From Ignavibacteriales bacterium (GTDB taxonomy: Bacteria > Bacteroidota > Ignavibacteria > UBA10030), in contig JAPLFQ010000022.1 of the NCBI GenBank assembly GCA_026390595.1, positions 62,001 through 126,000 on the forward strand: a stretch of DNA of 64,000 bases. Direction: 5' to 3'. The position numbers and the translations under genes are program-made. Below, one piece after another: positions 34,366 to 43,222 of the stretch; the first letter of the stretch is position 1, and every line of letters begins with the position of its first letter. The notes below the pieces were generated by a model. That model had not been told where the DNA came from. It worked only from the letters and a program-made list of their open reading frames with translations, and ran no database searches.

Positions 34366-34926
34366 ATGGACCTGGAATCGGAAGTACTCAGAGAGCATTC
34401 GAAGCTCAACACAGTCAGAATCGCCCGCTGGATCGGATCGGACCGCCTAAGGTTTGAGCATCTCATGGAGTTGTTTCTTCACGGTGACTATCGCGTCACA
34501 CAGCGATCGGCATGGATCGTTGGCGAATGCTACGAACAAAACCCCGGGCTCATCGTTCCCTGGCTTCCCGCAATGCTGAAGAAAATGCAGGAGCCCGGTG
34601 TTCACGTTGCCGTGAAGCGAAACGTTGTCAGGATACTTCAGTGTGTCGACATTCCCAAAGCTCTCCTCGGAACCGTAGTCTCCCTCTGCTTCGACTATGT
34701 CAATTCCTATGACACGCCGATCGCAGTCAAGGTATACTCTATGACTGTCCTGGTCAATGCTGCTGAGCGCATGCCCACCCTCCAACGCGAACTCAAAGCC
34801 ACTATCGAACTCCAGCTCCAATCGCCGATCCCTGCAGTGATGTCTCGTGCCCGTAGAATGATGAGAACACTCCGGAAGATGGAAAAGCACGCTCTGGTTT
34901 CAACTCGCCGAAAACAAGTCGGCTGA
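34366..34926 (+). CDS. HEAT/ARM-like helical protein
   Basis: 186 residues, all-helical, cytoplasmic. Repeated units such as YRVTQRSAWIVGECYEQNPGLI, VKRNVVRILQCVDIPKALLGTV and IAVKVYSMTVLVNAAERMPTL suggest about four HEAT-type repeats over ~30-170. A basic tail follows (RARRMMRTLRKMEKHALVSTRRKQ). Probably a protein-binding scaffold; partner unknown. Confidence 0.65.
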   Translation: MDLESEVLREHSKLNTVRIARWIGSDRLRFEHLMELFLHGDYRVTQRSAWIVGECYEQNPGLIVPWLPAMLKKMQEPGVHVAVKRNVVRILQCVDIPKALLGTVVSLCFDYVNSYDTPIAVKVYSMTVLVNAAERMPTLQRELKATIELQLQSPIPAVMSRARRMMRTLRKMEKHALVSTRRKQVG

Positions 34927-35101
34927 GTTCATCTTCCTCCCGGCATGTCGTCCTGTGGCTCGCAGTGAAGCTTCCCGAATTCCGTCGGGTGCTCCTCGAC
35001 GAAGGAGGTGGAAGTTTTTGACTGGATTTCGCTATATTCCAAAACCGCTCTGTGTGGTCAAGCCAGGCGGGGACACCTGCAATTCTCTTTCTATTGACAC
35101 T

Positions 35102-36043
35102 ATGATCACTGCATTCTTACGGCAAGCTACAGGCGCAGTTCTGCTGCTGACCGGGTTTGTCTGCGGCGCGATATCCGGCCTGGAGGCTCAGCAATCACTG
35201 CGAGCAGCTCAGGACACAACCATTGTTGTCATGCTCGGCACTGGAATGCCCCGGCCGAACCCAGGGGCTTCCGGCCCGTCGGCTGCCGTCGTACTCGGTG
35301 ATAAGGTCTTTCTCTTTGATGCGGGGCCGGGAGTTGAAAGACAGCTTAGCGCTTCGGGGCTCCCCATCAACGGCGTCACAGCGTTGTTCATCACGCACCT
35401 CCACAGTGATCATACTCTCGGGTATCCCGATTTGATTTTCACATCGTGGGTCATGGGTCGGAAGAAATCTCTCCAGGCTTACGGCCCCCCGGGACTGCAA
35501 AAAATGACAGACCACCTCATCGCCGCATACTCCGAAGATATCGCCATCCGCATCGAAGGCCTGGAGCACCAGACTCCACAAGGTTATGCGGTGTCTGTCC
35601 ACGAAATCGATACAGGCGTGGTCTATGATTCTGTCGGAGTGCGAGTGACCGCGATGAAGGTCCCCCACGGGAACTGGCAGGTCTCGTATGCGTATAGGAT
35701 TGATACGCCTGACAGACATGTTGTGATGTCGGGAGACACGCGGTACAACGAAGACCTTGTCGGTTTCTCCGAAGGCGCTGACGTCCTTGTTCATGAAGTG
35801 TACTCATCGGCGCATCTCAAGCCCGAGTCCAGGCCCGGTGGAGAGGACTGGCCGAAGTACATGCAGCAGTTTCACACTTCCGACATTGAGCTCGGGGCTC
35901 TGGCCATGCGCATTCAGCCAAAGCTGCTCGTTCTCACGCACATTATCCGCATGGGAGCCAGCGACGAAGAACTCCTTGCGGGAATCCGGAACGGTGGATT
36001 CACCGGACGGGTGGTTGTTGGACACGATCTCGACAGATACTGA
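35102..36043 (+). CDS. Exported MBL-fold hydrolase (RNase Z/AtsA-like)
   Basis: 313 residues from ATG 35102, start of a signal peptide (AVLLLTGFVCGAISGLEAQ). The metallo-beta-lactamase motif THLHSDHTLGYPD (~98-110), VMSGDTRYNEDLV and a C-terminal VLTHI complete the metal site, in the layout of RNase Z or AtsA-type arylsulfatases. Since it is exported, an esterase or sulfatase role is likelier than tRNA processing. It stops 10 bases before the XdhC gene. Confidence 0.84.
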   Translation: MITAFLRQATGAVLLLTGFVCGAISGLEAQQSLRAAQDTTIVVMLGTGMPRPNPGASGPSAAVVLGDKVFLFDAGPGVERQLSASGLPINGVTALFITHLHSDHTLGYPDLIFTSWVMGRKKSLQAYGPPGLQKMTDHLIAAYSEDIAIRIEGLEHQTPQGYAVSVHEIDTGVVYDSVGVRVTAMKVPHGNWQVSYAYRIDTPDRHVVMSGDTRYNEDLVGFSEGADVLVHEVYSSAHLKPESRPGGEDWPKYMQQFHTSDIELGALAMRIQPKLLVLTHIIRMGASDEELLAGIRNGGFTGRVVVGHDLDRY

Positions 36044-36053
36044 GCAAGAGACT

Positions 36054-37175
36054 ATGAAAGAACTCCGGGATATCCTGCGCGGGTACGAAGCCGCCAAACT
36101 CGCCGAAGAGAAAGCGATGCTCGCCACGATTGTCGACGTGAGAGGATCAACCTACCGGCGTCCCGGCGCACGGATGCTCATTCGTCAGGACGGGACAACG
36201 ATTGGTGCAATCAGCAGCGGCTGCCTCGAGGCTGACGTCGCGGAGCGGGCAAAGAAAGTCATGAACTCCCACGATGCGATCACTGTTCTCTATGACCTCA
36301 CGGGTCCTGAAAACGATGTCTGGGGACTTAACCTCGGCTGCAACGGCGTCATCCAGATATTGCTGGAGCCCCTCCCGCTGAGCATGCGATCATTCCATCT
36401 CAAATCAATCGCAGACTGCCTGAATTCGGGTAGAGTTGGAGTGCTCGCCAGCGTATTCCGCGTAGAAGGTGAATTCAGGGCAACGATCGGATCGCATCTC
36501 TTCCTTCTTGAAGACGGTTCCGTCTCAGAAGACATCAAGAACCCCGCTCTGACAGCAGCGATCACGGAAGATTGCCTCACAGTTTTGCGAACGAAAAATT
36601 CAGCTGTCAAAGAATATCGGTTCATGGAAGGCACCGTCGAGGCCCTCATCGAGGTCATCCGCCCTCCCCTTCCGCTGGTTATCATCGGCGCAGGGGCCGA
36701 CTCTGTACCGCTTGCACGAATGGCCAAAGAACTGGGCTGGACCGTCACAGTAATCGATCATCGTCCCACGTCTATCACACAAGAACGATTTCCAGATGCG
36801 GACTCTCTCATACTTTCCCGCCCGGAGGAAATCTCGGAGAAAGTCAGAATCAAAGGAAATACTGTCCTTGTGATCATGACCCACAACTTCTCCCACGACC
36901 TCCAGCTTCTCCGGACACTTCTCCCTTCCCCGGCCCCTTATATCGGAATTCTCGGCCCGTCGAAGAGAACAGAGCAATTGCTTGAAAAAGTTCGCGAGTC
37001 GGGTTTCACCCCCACGGGGAAACAGCTCGACCGTCTACACGGACCGGTCGGTCTCAACATAGGGGCAGAATCACCGGAGGAAATCGCTCTGTCAATTCTC
37101 TCCGAGATTCTGGCATTTGTGAACGGCAGGCGAGGCGGTTTTCTGCGTGAGCATGGCGGGCCGATCCATGCATAG
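36054..37175 (+). CDS. XdhC/CoxI family molybdoenzyme maturation protein
   Basis: 373 residues. The N-terminal XdhC domain has MLATIVDVRGSTYRRPGARMLI and GAISSGCLEADVAE; the C-terminal Rossmann domain has LVIIGAGADSVPLARMAKELGW and VLVIMTHNFSHDLQLLRTLL. XdhC proteins hold and sulfurate molybdenum cofactor and insert it into xanthine dehydrogenase-type enzymes. No such enzyme is in the window, but a MocA-like cofactor transferase lies at 40225. The first ATG upstream would overlap the previous gene; 36054 fits the domain. Confidence 0.9.
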   Translation: MKELRDILRGYEAAKLAEEKAMLATIVDVRGSTYRRPGARMLIRQDGTTIGAISSGCLEADVAERAKKVMNSHDAITVLYDLTGPENDVWGLNLGCNGVIQILLEPLPLSMRSFHLKSIADCLNSGRVGVLASVFRVEGEFRATIGSHLFLLEDGSVSEDIKNPALTAAITEDCLTVLRTKNSAVKEYRFMEGTVEALIEVIRPPLPLVIIGAGADSVPLARMAKELGWTVTVIDHRPTSITQERFPDADSLILSRPEEISEKVRIKGNTVLVIMTHNFSHDLQLLRTLLPSPAPYIGILGPSKRTEQLLEKVRESGFTPTGKQLDRLHGPVGLNIGAESPEEIALSILSEILAFVNGRRGGFLREHGGPIHA

Positions 37176-37196
37176 AGGACACCAGGAGATCTTACC

Positions 37197-37462
37197 ATCG
37201 GGTCATCTGACCATCCGAAGATCTGACATTGTAGTGATCTGTTCATCGCATCATTGAACCATCGAAGAGGCTGACGAAACGGTTTTTTGGCTGGAACTAC
37301 TCATTGAAGCCGATGTAGTGGAAAAAAGAAGAGTCGAAGCCTTGCTCTCCGAAGCCAATGAACTCCTCGCAATATTCGCCGCTTCTCAACGCACAGCCAA
37401 AGAAAACAGGAATTGACACTATCGAGCTAATTCCTGATGAGCAGATCACCCGATGACCCGAT
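37197..37462. repeat. Inverted terminal repeats around gene remnant
   Basis: ATCGGGTCAT at 37197-37206 and ATGACCCGAT at 37453-37462 are exact inverted copies bracketing the four-helix-bundle remnant. Short ATC/GATC-rich tracts adjoin both. Confidence 0.55.
37258..37416 (+). pseudogene. Remnant of a four-helix-bundle (S23/IVP-like) protein gene
   Basis: The frame from an in-frame stop at 37255 to TGA at 37416 encodes EADETVFWLELL, then VEALLSEANELLAIFAAS and QRTAKENRN, a very close match to the C-terminal third of the four-helix-bundle family of 23S rRNA intervening-sequence-type proteins. The rest (about 70-80 residues, with the start) is absent. It lies in a 449-base gap between XdhC and oligoendopeptidase genes. 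Confidence 0.75.
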
Positions 37463-37624
37463 TTCTTCTCCCCACATCCTCCTTGCCGTTTCTTTCAGCA
37501 ACGCGTACATTCAGGGAGTTCCTGATCGGCCGTCACCATTCCAGTATGTTCTTTGCCAAGACTATCGATGAAATCATTTCACTCACATTTCAGCCCTCAA
37601 TGCGCGCCTCAGAAAGGTGATCCA

Positions 37625-39511
37625 ATGCATCCGTTCACAGCCATTGCCGTGTCGTTTCTGACCCTCTCGCTCTCAGTTCCCGATATGTCGTATTCACAAG
37701 AGCGCGACCGATCCAAGATCCCCGACAAGTATAAATGGGATCTCACTCATGTATACCCCAGCGATGATGCCTGGAAGCAGGCAAAGCAGCTCTTAGCAGG
37801 AGAGGTTCCTTCCATCGAGAAGTTCAAAGGAACGTTGAGTAAGTCGCCGTCGCAGCTTCTCGGGTGCCTCGAACAGGTCAGTCACATCGCCAAAGAACTG
37901 ACGCGGCTGGGCAGTTACGCGAGCATGAACTCAGATCAGGACACCAGGGACTCGAAGTACCTCGCGATGCAGCAGGAAGTGAGACAGGTTTCGTCGGACT
38001 TCGCGGCAAAGGCGGCGTATATCGAGCCTGAGATTCTTGGGCTCGACAAGAAGACCGTCGACGGATTCATTCAGCAGGAGAAAAAGCTGGCGGTCTACAG
38101 ACATTATCTGGATGATATCCTCCGCAGAAAAACCCACACCGGCACTGCCGGCGAGGAGAAGATCATTGCCGATGCCAGCCTCATGTCCGACGCCGCATCG
38201 AGCATCTATGGCGTTTTCTCCGACGCTGATTTTCCATACCCGGAACTGAAGCTGAGCAGCGGCGAAACCGTCAAACTCTCCAAGTCTGCCTTCTCGCTGT
38301 ACCGCACGGTTCCCAATCAGGAGGACAGGAAAAAGGTGTTCGCGGCCTTTTTTGGCAGGCTGTATGAATTCCGCAGAACATTCGGGACTCAGACAAATGC
38401 CGAGGTGAAAAAGAACATGTTCTATGCCCGCGCACGCAACTACGGCTCCAGCCTCGAGAGCGCGCTCGACGCCAACAATATCCCCGTCAAAGTCTACCAC
38501 AGCCTTGTGGACGGCGTCAACAACAACCTGACGACATTTCACCGCTATCTGAATCTCAGAAAGCGGATCCTCGGACTCAAGGAATTGCACTACTACGACC
38601 TCTATGCACCGCTGCTGAGCAGCGTGGACCTCAAATACTCGATCGAAGAGTCGGAGAAGAACGTCGTGGCATCACTTGCTCCGCTCGGCAAGGAGTACGT
38701 GTCTGTCATCGAACAAGCGTTCAAGGGCCGGTGGATCGACTTCTATCCGACGGAAGGCAAGCGGTCAGGGGCATATTCAAACGGATCGGTGTACGACGTG
38801 CATCCCTACATGCTGCTGAACTACAACAACAAGTACGACGACATGAGCACGTTAACCCACGAACTGGGTCACACGATGCAGAGTTACCTTTCAAACAAGA
38901 CGCAGCCGTACCCCACAGCCGATTATCCGATTTTTGTTGCAGAGGTCGCCTCCACATTCAACGAGGCGCTGTTGATCGATTATATGCTGAAGTCGATTAC
39001 CGACGACAAGGCGCGCCTGTCGCTCCTTGGAAACTACCTGGAAGGGATCAAGGGGACCGTGTTCCGTCAAACACAGTTCGCGGAGTTCGAGCTCCGGATG
39101 CACGAAATGTCAGAGAAAGGCGAATCGATCACCGGCGACGCGCTCAACGACCTGTACATGCAGATAACGAAGAAGTACTACGGCCACGACAAGGGGGTCT
39201 GCATCGTCGATGATGAGATCAAATCAGAATGGTCCTTCATACCTCACTTCTACTACAACTTCTATGTGTATCAGTATGCGACGGCCTTCACGGCGTCTGC
39301 TGCGCTTTCAGAGCAGGTCCTTGGCGGCGACAAAGCTGCGACCAAGCGGTATCTTGAATTTCTCTCGGCAGGAGGATCGGACTACGCTATTGACCTTTTA
39401 AAAAAGGCAGGTGTCGACATGACAACACCGGCGCCGTTGGAATTGACGATGAAGAAGATGAACCGGGTGATGGATGAGATGGAGAAAATCCTCGACAAGA
39501 TCAAACAGTAG
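37625..39511 (+). CDS. pepF: Oligoendopeptidase F (M3 family), exported
   Basis: 628 residues from ATG 37625, preceded by AAAGGTGA; signal peptide ~1-27 ends around SYSQ. Zinc-peptidase motif HELGH at 412-416 followed by an Glu in FNEALL, plus PYMLLNYNNKYDDMSTL, the M3B signatures. It hydrolyses short peptides. Relatives in firmicutes are usually cytoplasmic, while this copy carries a leader, so it likely acts in the periplasm. Confidence 0.92.
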   Translation: MHPFTAIAVSFLTLSLSVPDMSYSQERDRSKIPDKYKWDLTHVYPSDDAWKQAKQLLAGEVPSIEKFKGTLSKSPSQLLGCLEQVSHIAKELTRLGSYASMNSDQDTRDSKYLAMQQEVRQVSSDFAAKAAYIEPEILGLDKKTVDGFIQQEKKLAVYRHYLDDILRRKTHTGTAGEEKIIADASLMSDAASSIYGVFSDADFPYPELKLSSGETVKLSKSAFSLYRTVPNQEDRKKVFAAFFGRLYEFRRTFGTQTNAEVKKNMFYARARNYGSSLESALDANNIPVKVYHSLVDGVNNNLTTFHRYLNLRKRILGLKELHYYDLYAPLLSSVDLKYSIEESEKNVVASLAPLGKEYVSVIEQAFKGRWIDFYPTEGKRSGAYSNGSVYDVHPYMLLNYNNKYDDMSTLTHELGHTMQSYLSNKTQPYPTADYPIFVAEVASTFNEALLIDYMLKSITDDKARLSLLGNYLEGIKGTVFRQTQFAEFELRMHEMSEKGESITGDALNDLYMQITKKYYGHDKGVCIVDDEIKSEWSFIPHFYYNFYVYQYATAFTASAALSEQVLGGDKAATKRYLEFLSAGGSDYAIDLLKKAGVDMTTPAPLELTMKKMNRVMDEMEKILDKIKQ

Positions 39512-39554
39512 CTCCCACTCGTGCTCGTTCGTCCGTCACCGATAAGGAGGAGTT

Positions 39555-40055
39555 ATGCACAGAACCATAGATGATTTCGTGCTCGACTGGGAGTACGAGA
39601 GCGGCGCAACCTTGAAAATCCTTCGCACTCTCACGGATGATTCGCTCAAACAGAGAGTCACTCCTGAAGGACGCTCACTGGGATTCCTTGCGTGGCACCT
39701 GGTGCTCACGCTGAGCGAGATGGGATCGAAGATGGGCTTACAGGTCACCGCTCCCGCCGAAGATTCCGAAATGCCGACGGTTGCTGCCGAGATCGCGTCG
39801 ACGTACGACATCAGCTCTAAATCCGTTTTGGAGGCCGTGCGGCGCTCCTGGACTGATGCTTCTCTCAACGACGAGATACCGATGTACGGCGAGATGTGGA
39901 AACGCGGCGGGGCTCTCACCTCGCTGCTTCTGCACCAGACACACCATCGCGCCCAAATGACAGTCCTCATGCGCCAGGCGGGCCTGAAGGTGCCGGGTGT
40001 CTACGGTCCTTCCAGGGAGGAATGGGCGCAGATGGGAATGCAAACGCAGGAATAG
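39555..40055 (+). CDS. DinB family protein
   Basis: 166 residues. DinB/YfiT four-helix fold: LDWEYESGATLKILRTL, LAWHLVLTLSEM and LLHQTHHRAQMTVLMRQAG give the three metal His residues. The family binds divalent metals and includes thiol transferases; role unknown here. Ribosome site AAGGAGG six bases before the ATG. Confidence 0.86.
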   Translation: MHRTIDDFVLDWEYESGATLKILRTLTDDSLKQRVTPEGRSLGFLAWHLVLTLSEMGSKMGLQVTAPAEDSEMPTVAAEIASTYDISSKSVLEAVRRSWTDASLNDEIPMYGEMWKRGGALTSLLLHQTHHRAQMTVLMRQAGLKVPGVYGPSREEWAQMGMQTQE

Positions 40056-40144
40056 ATTTATGTCCGAGTCGGAGGAGAATTCCCAATGCAGCGGAACGAC
40101 GCTGGCCATCCTGCGACTCCGTCCCGACAGAAGACGTCGGAACT

Positions 40145-40181
40145 GCCCGCCCGAACGACTGCGTCGTTCAGTCGGGCGGGC
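40145..40181. repeat. GC-rich palindrome
   Basis: GCCCGCCCGA at 40145-40154 pairs with TCGGGCGGGC at 40172-40181; inner AACGAC/GTCGTT pairs at 40155-40168 with a three-base bulge. Intergenic, no T tract. Confidence 0.65.
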
Positions 40182-40224
40182 GCCCAGGATGACGATCGTT
40201 CATGTTTTGATTTGCCTGTAGCCA

Positions 40225-40815
40225 ATGAATCCTTCCTCTACTGCTATCATCATACTCGCGGCGGGGAATTCTTCGCGCCTGGGATTGCCCAAGCAACTTT
40301 TGCAGTATCATGGAATGAGCCTCCTGCGCCACGCCGCCGAGACGGCGCTTGCGACGCATCCCGCAGAGATCGTTGCAGTCGTTGGCTTTGAATCCGACCG
40401 GATGAGACACGAGCTCGACGACCTCCCCGTTCACATCGTAGTAAATTCCACCTGGCAGGAAGGGATCTCCTCATCAATCAGAGAAGGAATTGAATCGCTG
40501 CCGCCAGCTTCTGACGCCGGTCTTCTCATGCTCTGTGATCAGCCGTTCGTGACCACCGAGCTGCTCATCCGGCTTATCACCGGTTGCACAGATTCGAGAC
40601 CCATCGCGGCCACAGGATACGAGCAGACCTCCGGAGTCCCGGCCTGCTTCAAACGATCTCTCTTCCCGGAATTGATGGATCTTACTGGTGACCGTGGGGC
40701 AAAACGGGTTATCGACAAGAATCCAAGCCGGGTAGCGACAATTCTCTTCGACGCTGCGAATATCGACATTGACACACTGGAAGACTACCAAAAATACATC
40801 AATTCCACACACTAG
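40225..40815 (+). CDS. MocA-like molybdenum cofactor nucleotidyltransferase
   Basis: 196 residues. Nucleotidyltransferase start IIILAAGNSSRLGLPKQLLQYHG (LxAGxSxRxGxxK), then MLCDQPFVTTELL and the C-terminal GDRGAKRVIDKNP. It matches MocA/MobA-like enzymes that add CMP or GMP to molybdenum cofactor, typically paired with xdhC-type genes (here 36054-37175, 3 kb away). Substrate nucleotide not decidable. Confidence 0.85.
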   Translation: MNPSSTAIIILAAGNSSRLGLPKQLLQYHGMSLLRHAAETALATHPAEIVAVVGFESDRMRHELDDLPVHIVVNSTWQEGISSSIREGIESLPPASDAGLLMLCDQPFVTTELLIRLITGCTDSRPIAATGYEQTSGVPACFKRSLFPELMDLTGDRGAKRVIDKNPSRVATILFDAANIDIDTLEDYQKYINSTH

Positions 40816-40930
40816 CCCTCCGTATTCTCCACCGTTCGCCGATGCAGAACCTCCGTTGACCGAATAGGCCGAAACTATCCGCTCCAGCTGAAGTATCTTT
40901 GAAATGAACACACAGATCAAGGAGACTTCG

Positions 40931-41296
40931 ATGGATTACACTTCATCCCCTCAGTACCGGGGATCACTTATCGCAGGAATTCTTCTGCTTGCTGTCGGCG
41001 TTGCTTTTCTTCTCGATAATTTTCATGTCATCTATATCGGCGAGCCAGTCTCGCATTTTTGGCCCCTCATCATCGTCGCTCTAGGACTCGTCAGAATCTT
41101 CCAGGGCGAGAATTCGTCAGAACGGCGGAAGGGCTTCGGCTGGATGTTTTTCGGACTCTGGCTTTTAGTCTCGGTTCTTCATATGTTCGGATTGACCTTT
41201 CACAACTCCTGGCCACTTCTCCTGATCGGCTTCGGCATCAATGCCATCTGGAAAGCGGTGACACCGCATGCCGAGTGGCGCATATCAAAGGGATAA
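40931..41296 (+). CDS. LiaI-like membrane protein (DUF5668-type)
   Basis: 121 residues with four hydrophobic helices. SLIAGILLLAVGVAFLLDNFHVI, then HFWPLIIVALGLVRIFQG, is the LiaI-LiaF-like membrane module (tandem helices around a WP motif). Start at 40931 has AAGGAGA in front; an ATG at 40904 would add nine residues. It stops 4 bases before the LiaF-like gene, with which it shares the fold. Confidence 0.8.
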   Translation: MDYTSSPQYRGSLIAGILLLAVGVAFLLDNFHVIYIGEPVSHFWPLIIVALGLVRIFQGENSSERRKGFGWMFFGLWLLVSVLHMFGLTFHNSWPLLLIGFGINAIWKAVTPHAEWRISKG

Positions 41297-41300
41297 GACC

Positions 41301-42002
41301 ATGGCAACAAACAATTTCAAGATGAGCTTTCAACTCATGCTCGGCGTTTTCATCATCCTTCTGGGTGTCCTGTACACCCTGGAGAACCTTGGAATTCTGT
41401 ACGCCCACAACATTCTGCGATACTGGCCGATCCTGATTGCCTTCTATGGTGCTTCGCGGGTTGCGCAAAGCCAGACCGTTGCGCAGAAGGCATGGGGTGT
41501 TTTCTGGATCATCGTGGGGTCATTCTGGTTCCTCGATCGGCTCGACATTCTCTACTTCAACATCTGGGATCTCTGGCCGTTGATCCTCGTCGCACTTGGC
41601 GCCAGCCTGATCTGGAGACCGACACGGAGCCGCCATGGGTTCCCCGGAATGAGCACTGTCGGTGACAGCAGCTCAACGATCAACGCGTTTGCGCTGATGG
41701 GCGGGTTCAAGCGTTCGAACGATTCGCAGGATTTTCGCGGCGGCGAAGCAACGGCGATCATGGGGGGATGTGAACTCGACTTGCGGAGAGCCTCCATTCA
41801 GGAAGGTGAGGCGGAATTACACGTGATCGCGATCATGGGCGGCATTGAAATCTGGGTGCCCGAAAATTGGATCGTCGTCATGCAGGGGGTTCCCCTGCTG
41901 GGCGGTTTCGAGGACAAGACTCATCCTTCTCAGGCAGACACAAACAAACGCTTGATTGTGAAAGGGTATTCTGTGATGGGCGGCGTGGAGATCAAGAACT
42001 GA
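41301..42002 (+). CDS. LiaF-like membrane protein with C-terminal cell-wall-stress domain
   Basis: 233 residues. Two paired-helix LiaI-LiaF modules (~10-45 and ~60-100, including YWPILIAFYGASRVAQSQ and LWPLILVALGASLIWRP), then a soluble beta-rich region with FALMGGFKR, IMGGCELDLRRASI and VPLLGGFE, the LiaF-type tail. LiaF inhibits the sensor kinase of the LiaRS pathway. The next gene, a LytS-type kinase, starts 4 bases downstream, so it probably controls that kinase. Confidence 0.84.
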   Translation: MATNNFKMSFQLMLGVFIILLGVLYTLENLGILYAHNILRYWPILIAFYGASRVAQSQTVAQKAWGVFWIIVGSFWFLDRLDILYFNIWDLWPLILVALGASLIWRPTRSRHGFPGMSTVGDSSSTINAFALMGGFKRSNDSQDFRGGEATAIMGGCELDLRRASIQEGEAELHVIAIMGGIEIWVPENWIVVMQGVPLLGGFEDKTHPSQADTNKRLIVKGYSVMGGVEIKN

Positions 42003-42005
42003 TCC

Positions 42006-43118
42006 ATGCACCCCATCCTCGCACATCAGGAACGTATCAGCATCTACCTGCTCGGCTGGCTGGTGTTCGGCATCATGCTGGCAGCGGTGCTTGCGTTGCC
42101 TCACGACGATTTCACATGGACTGAAGCGCTCGGCGTCGCGATCCCACTCACCATGGTGTACGGCGCTATCTGCCTGTCATCATGGTATGTATGCAGAGTG
42201 TACCCGCTGCAGAAAACGCCGTTTGCACGCGTGCTGCTCGTGCAGGCGCTGGCCGGGATCCTGACAATTCTGATCTGGGTGGCGGTCGCGGCCGCCTGGG
42301 TCGTGTTCCTCCAGAACGCTTTTTCTCTGCCGACGCTGCGACCTCATGTGCTCGCCAAAGCTCCCCTCTTCATCGGCGTTGGATTCATCATGTACAGTCT
42401 GACCGTGGCTATTCACTATCTCATCGTTACGTTTGAGGCCTCGAAGGATTCGGAGCAACGAGAGCTTCAGTCGAGGATCTTCGCCCAGGAAGCAGAGCTC
42501 AAAGCGCTCCGTGCACAGATCAATCCGCACTTCCTTTTCAACAGCCTGAATTCCATCAGCGCTCTTGCGACACAAAACCCTGCAGCTGTTCGGGCGATGA
42601 CGCTCCGCCTCGCTGATTTTCTCCGGAAAAGTCTGCGGCTCGGCGCTCAGGAGTCCATTCGGTTGGAGGAAGAAGTGTCGATGTCCCTCAGCTTCCTCGA
42701 AATCGAACAGATCCGCTACGGTTCCAGGCTCCAGATCGTCCAGAAAATCGAAGAGGTTTGCAGGGATTGTGTTGTCCCGCCGCTGATCCTCCAACCGTTG
42801 ATCGAAAATGCCGTTCATCATGGAATCGCACATATGCTCGACGGTGGTACGATCACGCTTGAGGCTGAATGGCGGGGAAGCGTTCTCCACGTGAGAATCG
42901 AAAACCCGATAGATCCCGATCGCCCGAGGAAAAGCAAGGGGGGGCTCGGGTTGGAGAATGTCAGCAAGAGGCTCCGGGCAATTTACAAAGACGATGCGCA
43001 GCTGCAAACGTCCGAGAGTGATGGTATGTTTCATTCGGACCTGTGGCTGCCGGCTCAGACGAGCCCCGGGTTCCGCCGAACTGCTCCGGTCACTGCACCA
43101 TCTACTGTCCAGCTATAG
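42006..43118 (+). CDS. LytS/YehU-type sensor histidine kinase
   Basis: 370 residues. Four or five N-terminal helices (~14-150), then the His-kinase signature AEIKALRAQ-like AELKALRAQINPHFLFNSL (~165-185) and ATPase motifs LILQPLIENAVHHGI and GGLGLENVSKRL. No extracytoplasmic sensor domain, so it probably senses through its membrane segments or LiaF. Pairs with the LytTR regulator downstream. Confidence 0.9.
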   Translation: MHPILAHQERISIYLLGWLVFGIMLAAVLALPHDDFTWTEALGVAIPLTMVYGAICLSSWYVCRVYPLQKTPFARVLLVQALAGILTILIWVAVAAAWVVFLQNAFSLPTLRPHVLAKAPLFIGVGFIMYSLTVAIHYLIVTFEASKDSEQRELQSRIFAQEAELKALRAQINPHFLFNSLNSISALATQNPAAVRAMTLRLADFLRKSLRLGAQESIRLEEEVSMSLSFLEIEQIRYGSRLQIVQKIEEVCRDCVVPPLILQPLIENAVHHGIAHMLDGGTITLEAEWRGSVLHVRIENPIDPDRPRKSKGGLGLENVSKRLRAIYKDDAQLQTSESDGMFHSDLWLPAQTSPGFRRTAPVTAPSTVQL

Positions 43119-43222
43119 CCATCCTCCTTCTTTCCGCAGGCAGAATTCCCAGATGTGCAATCGGAATTGACTGAAAGAGATGCCGGAAATCGATCTCTTT
43201 TGCTATCTTTACTACTAGACCT

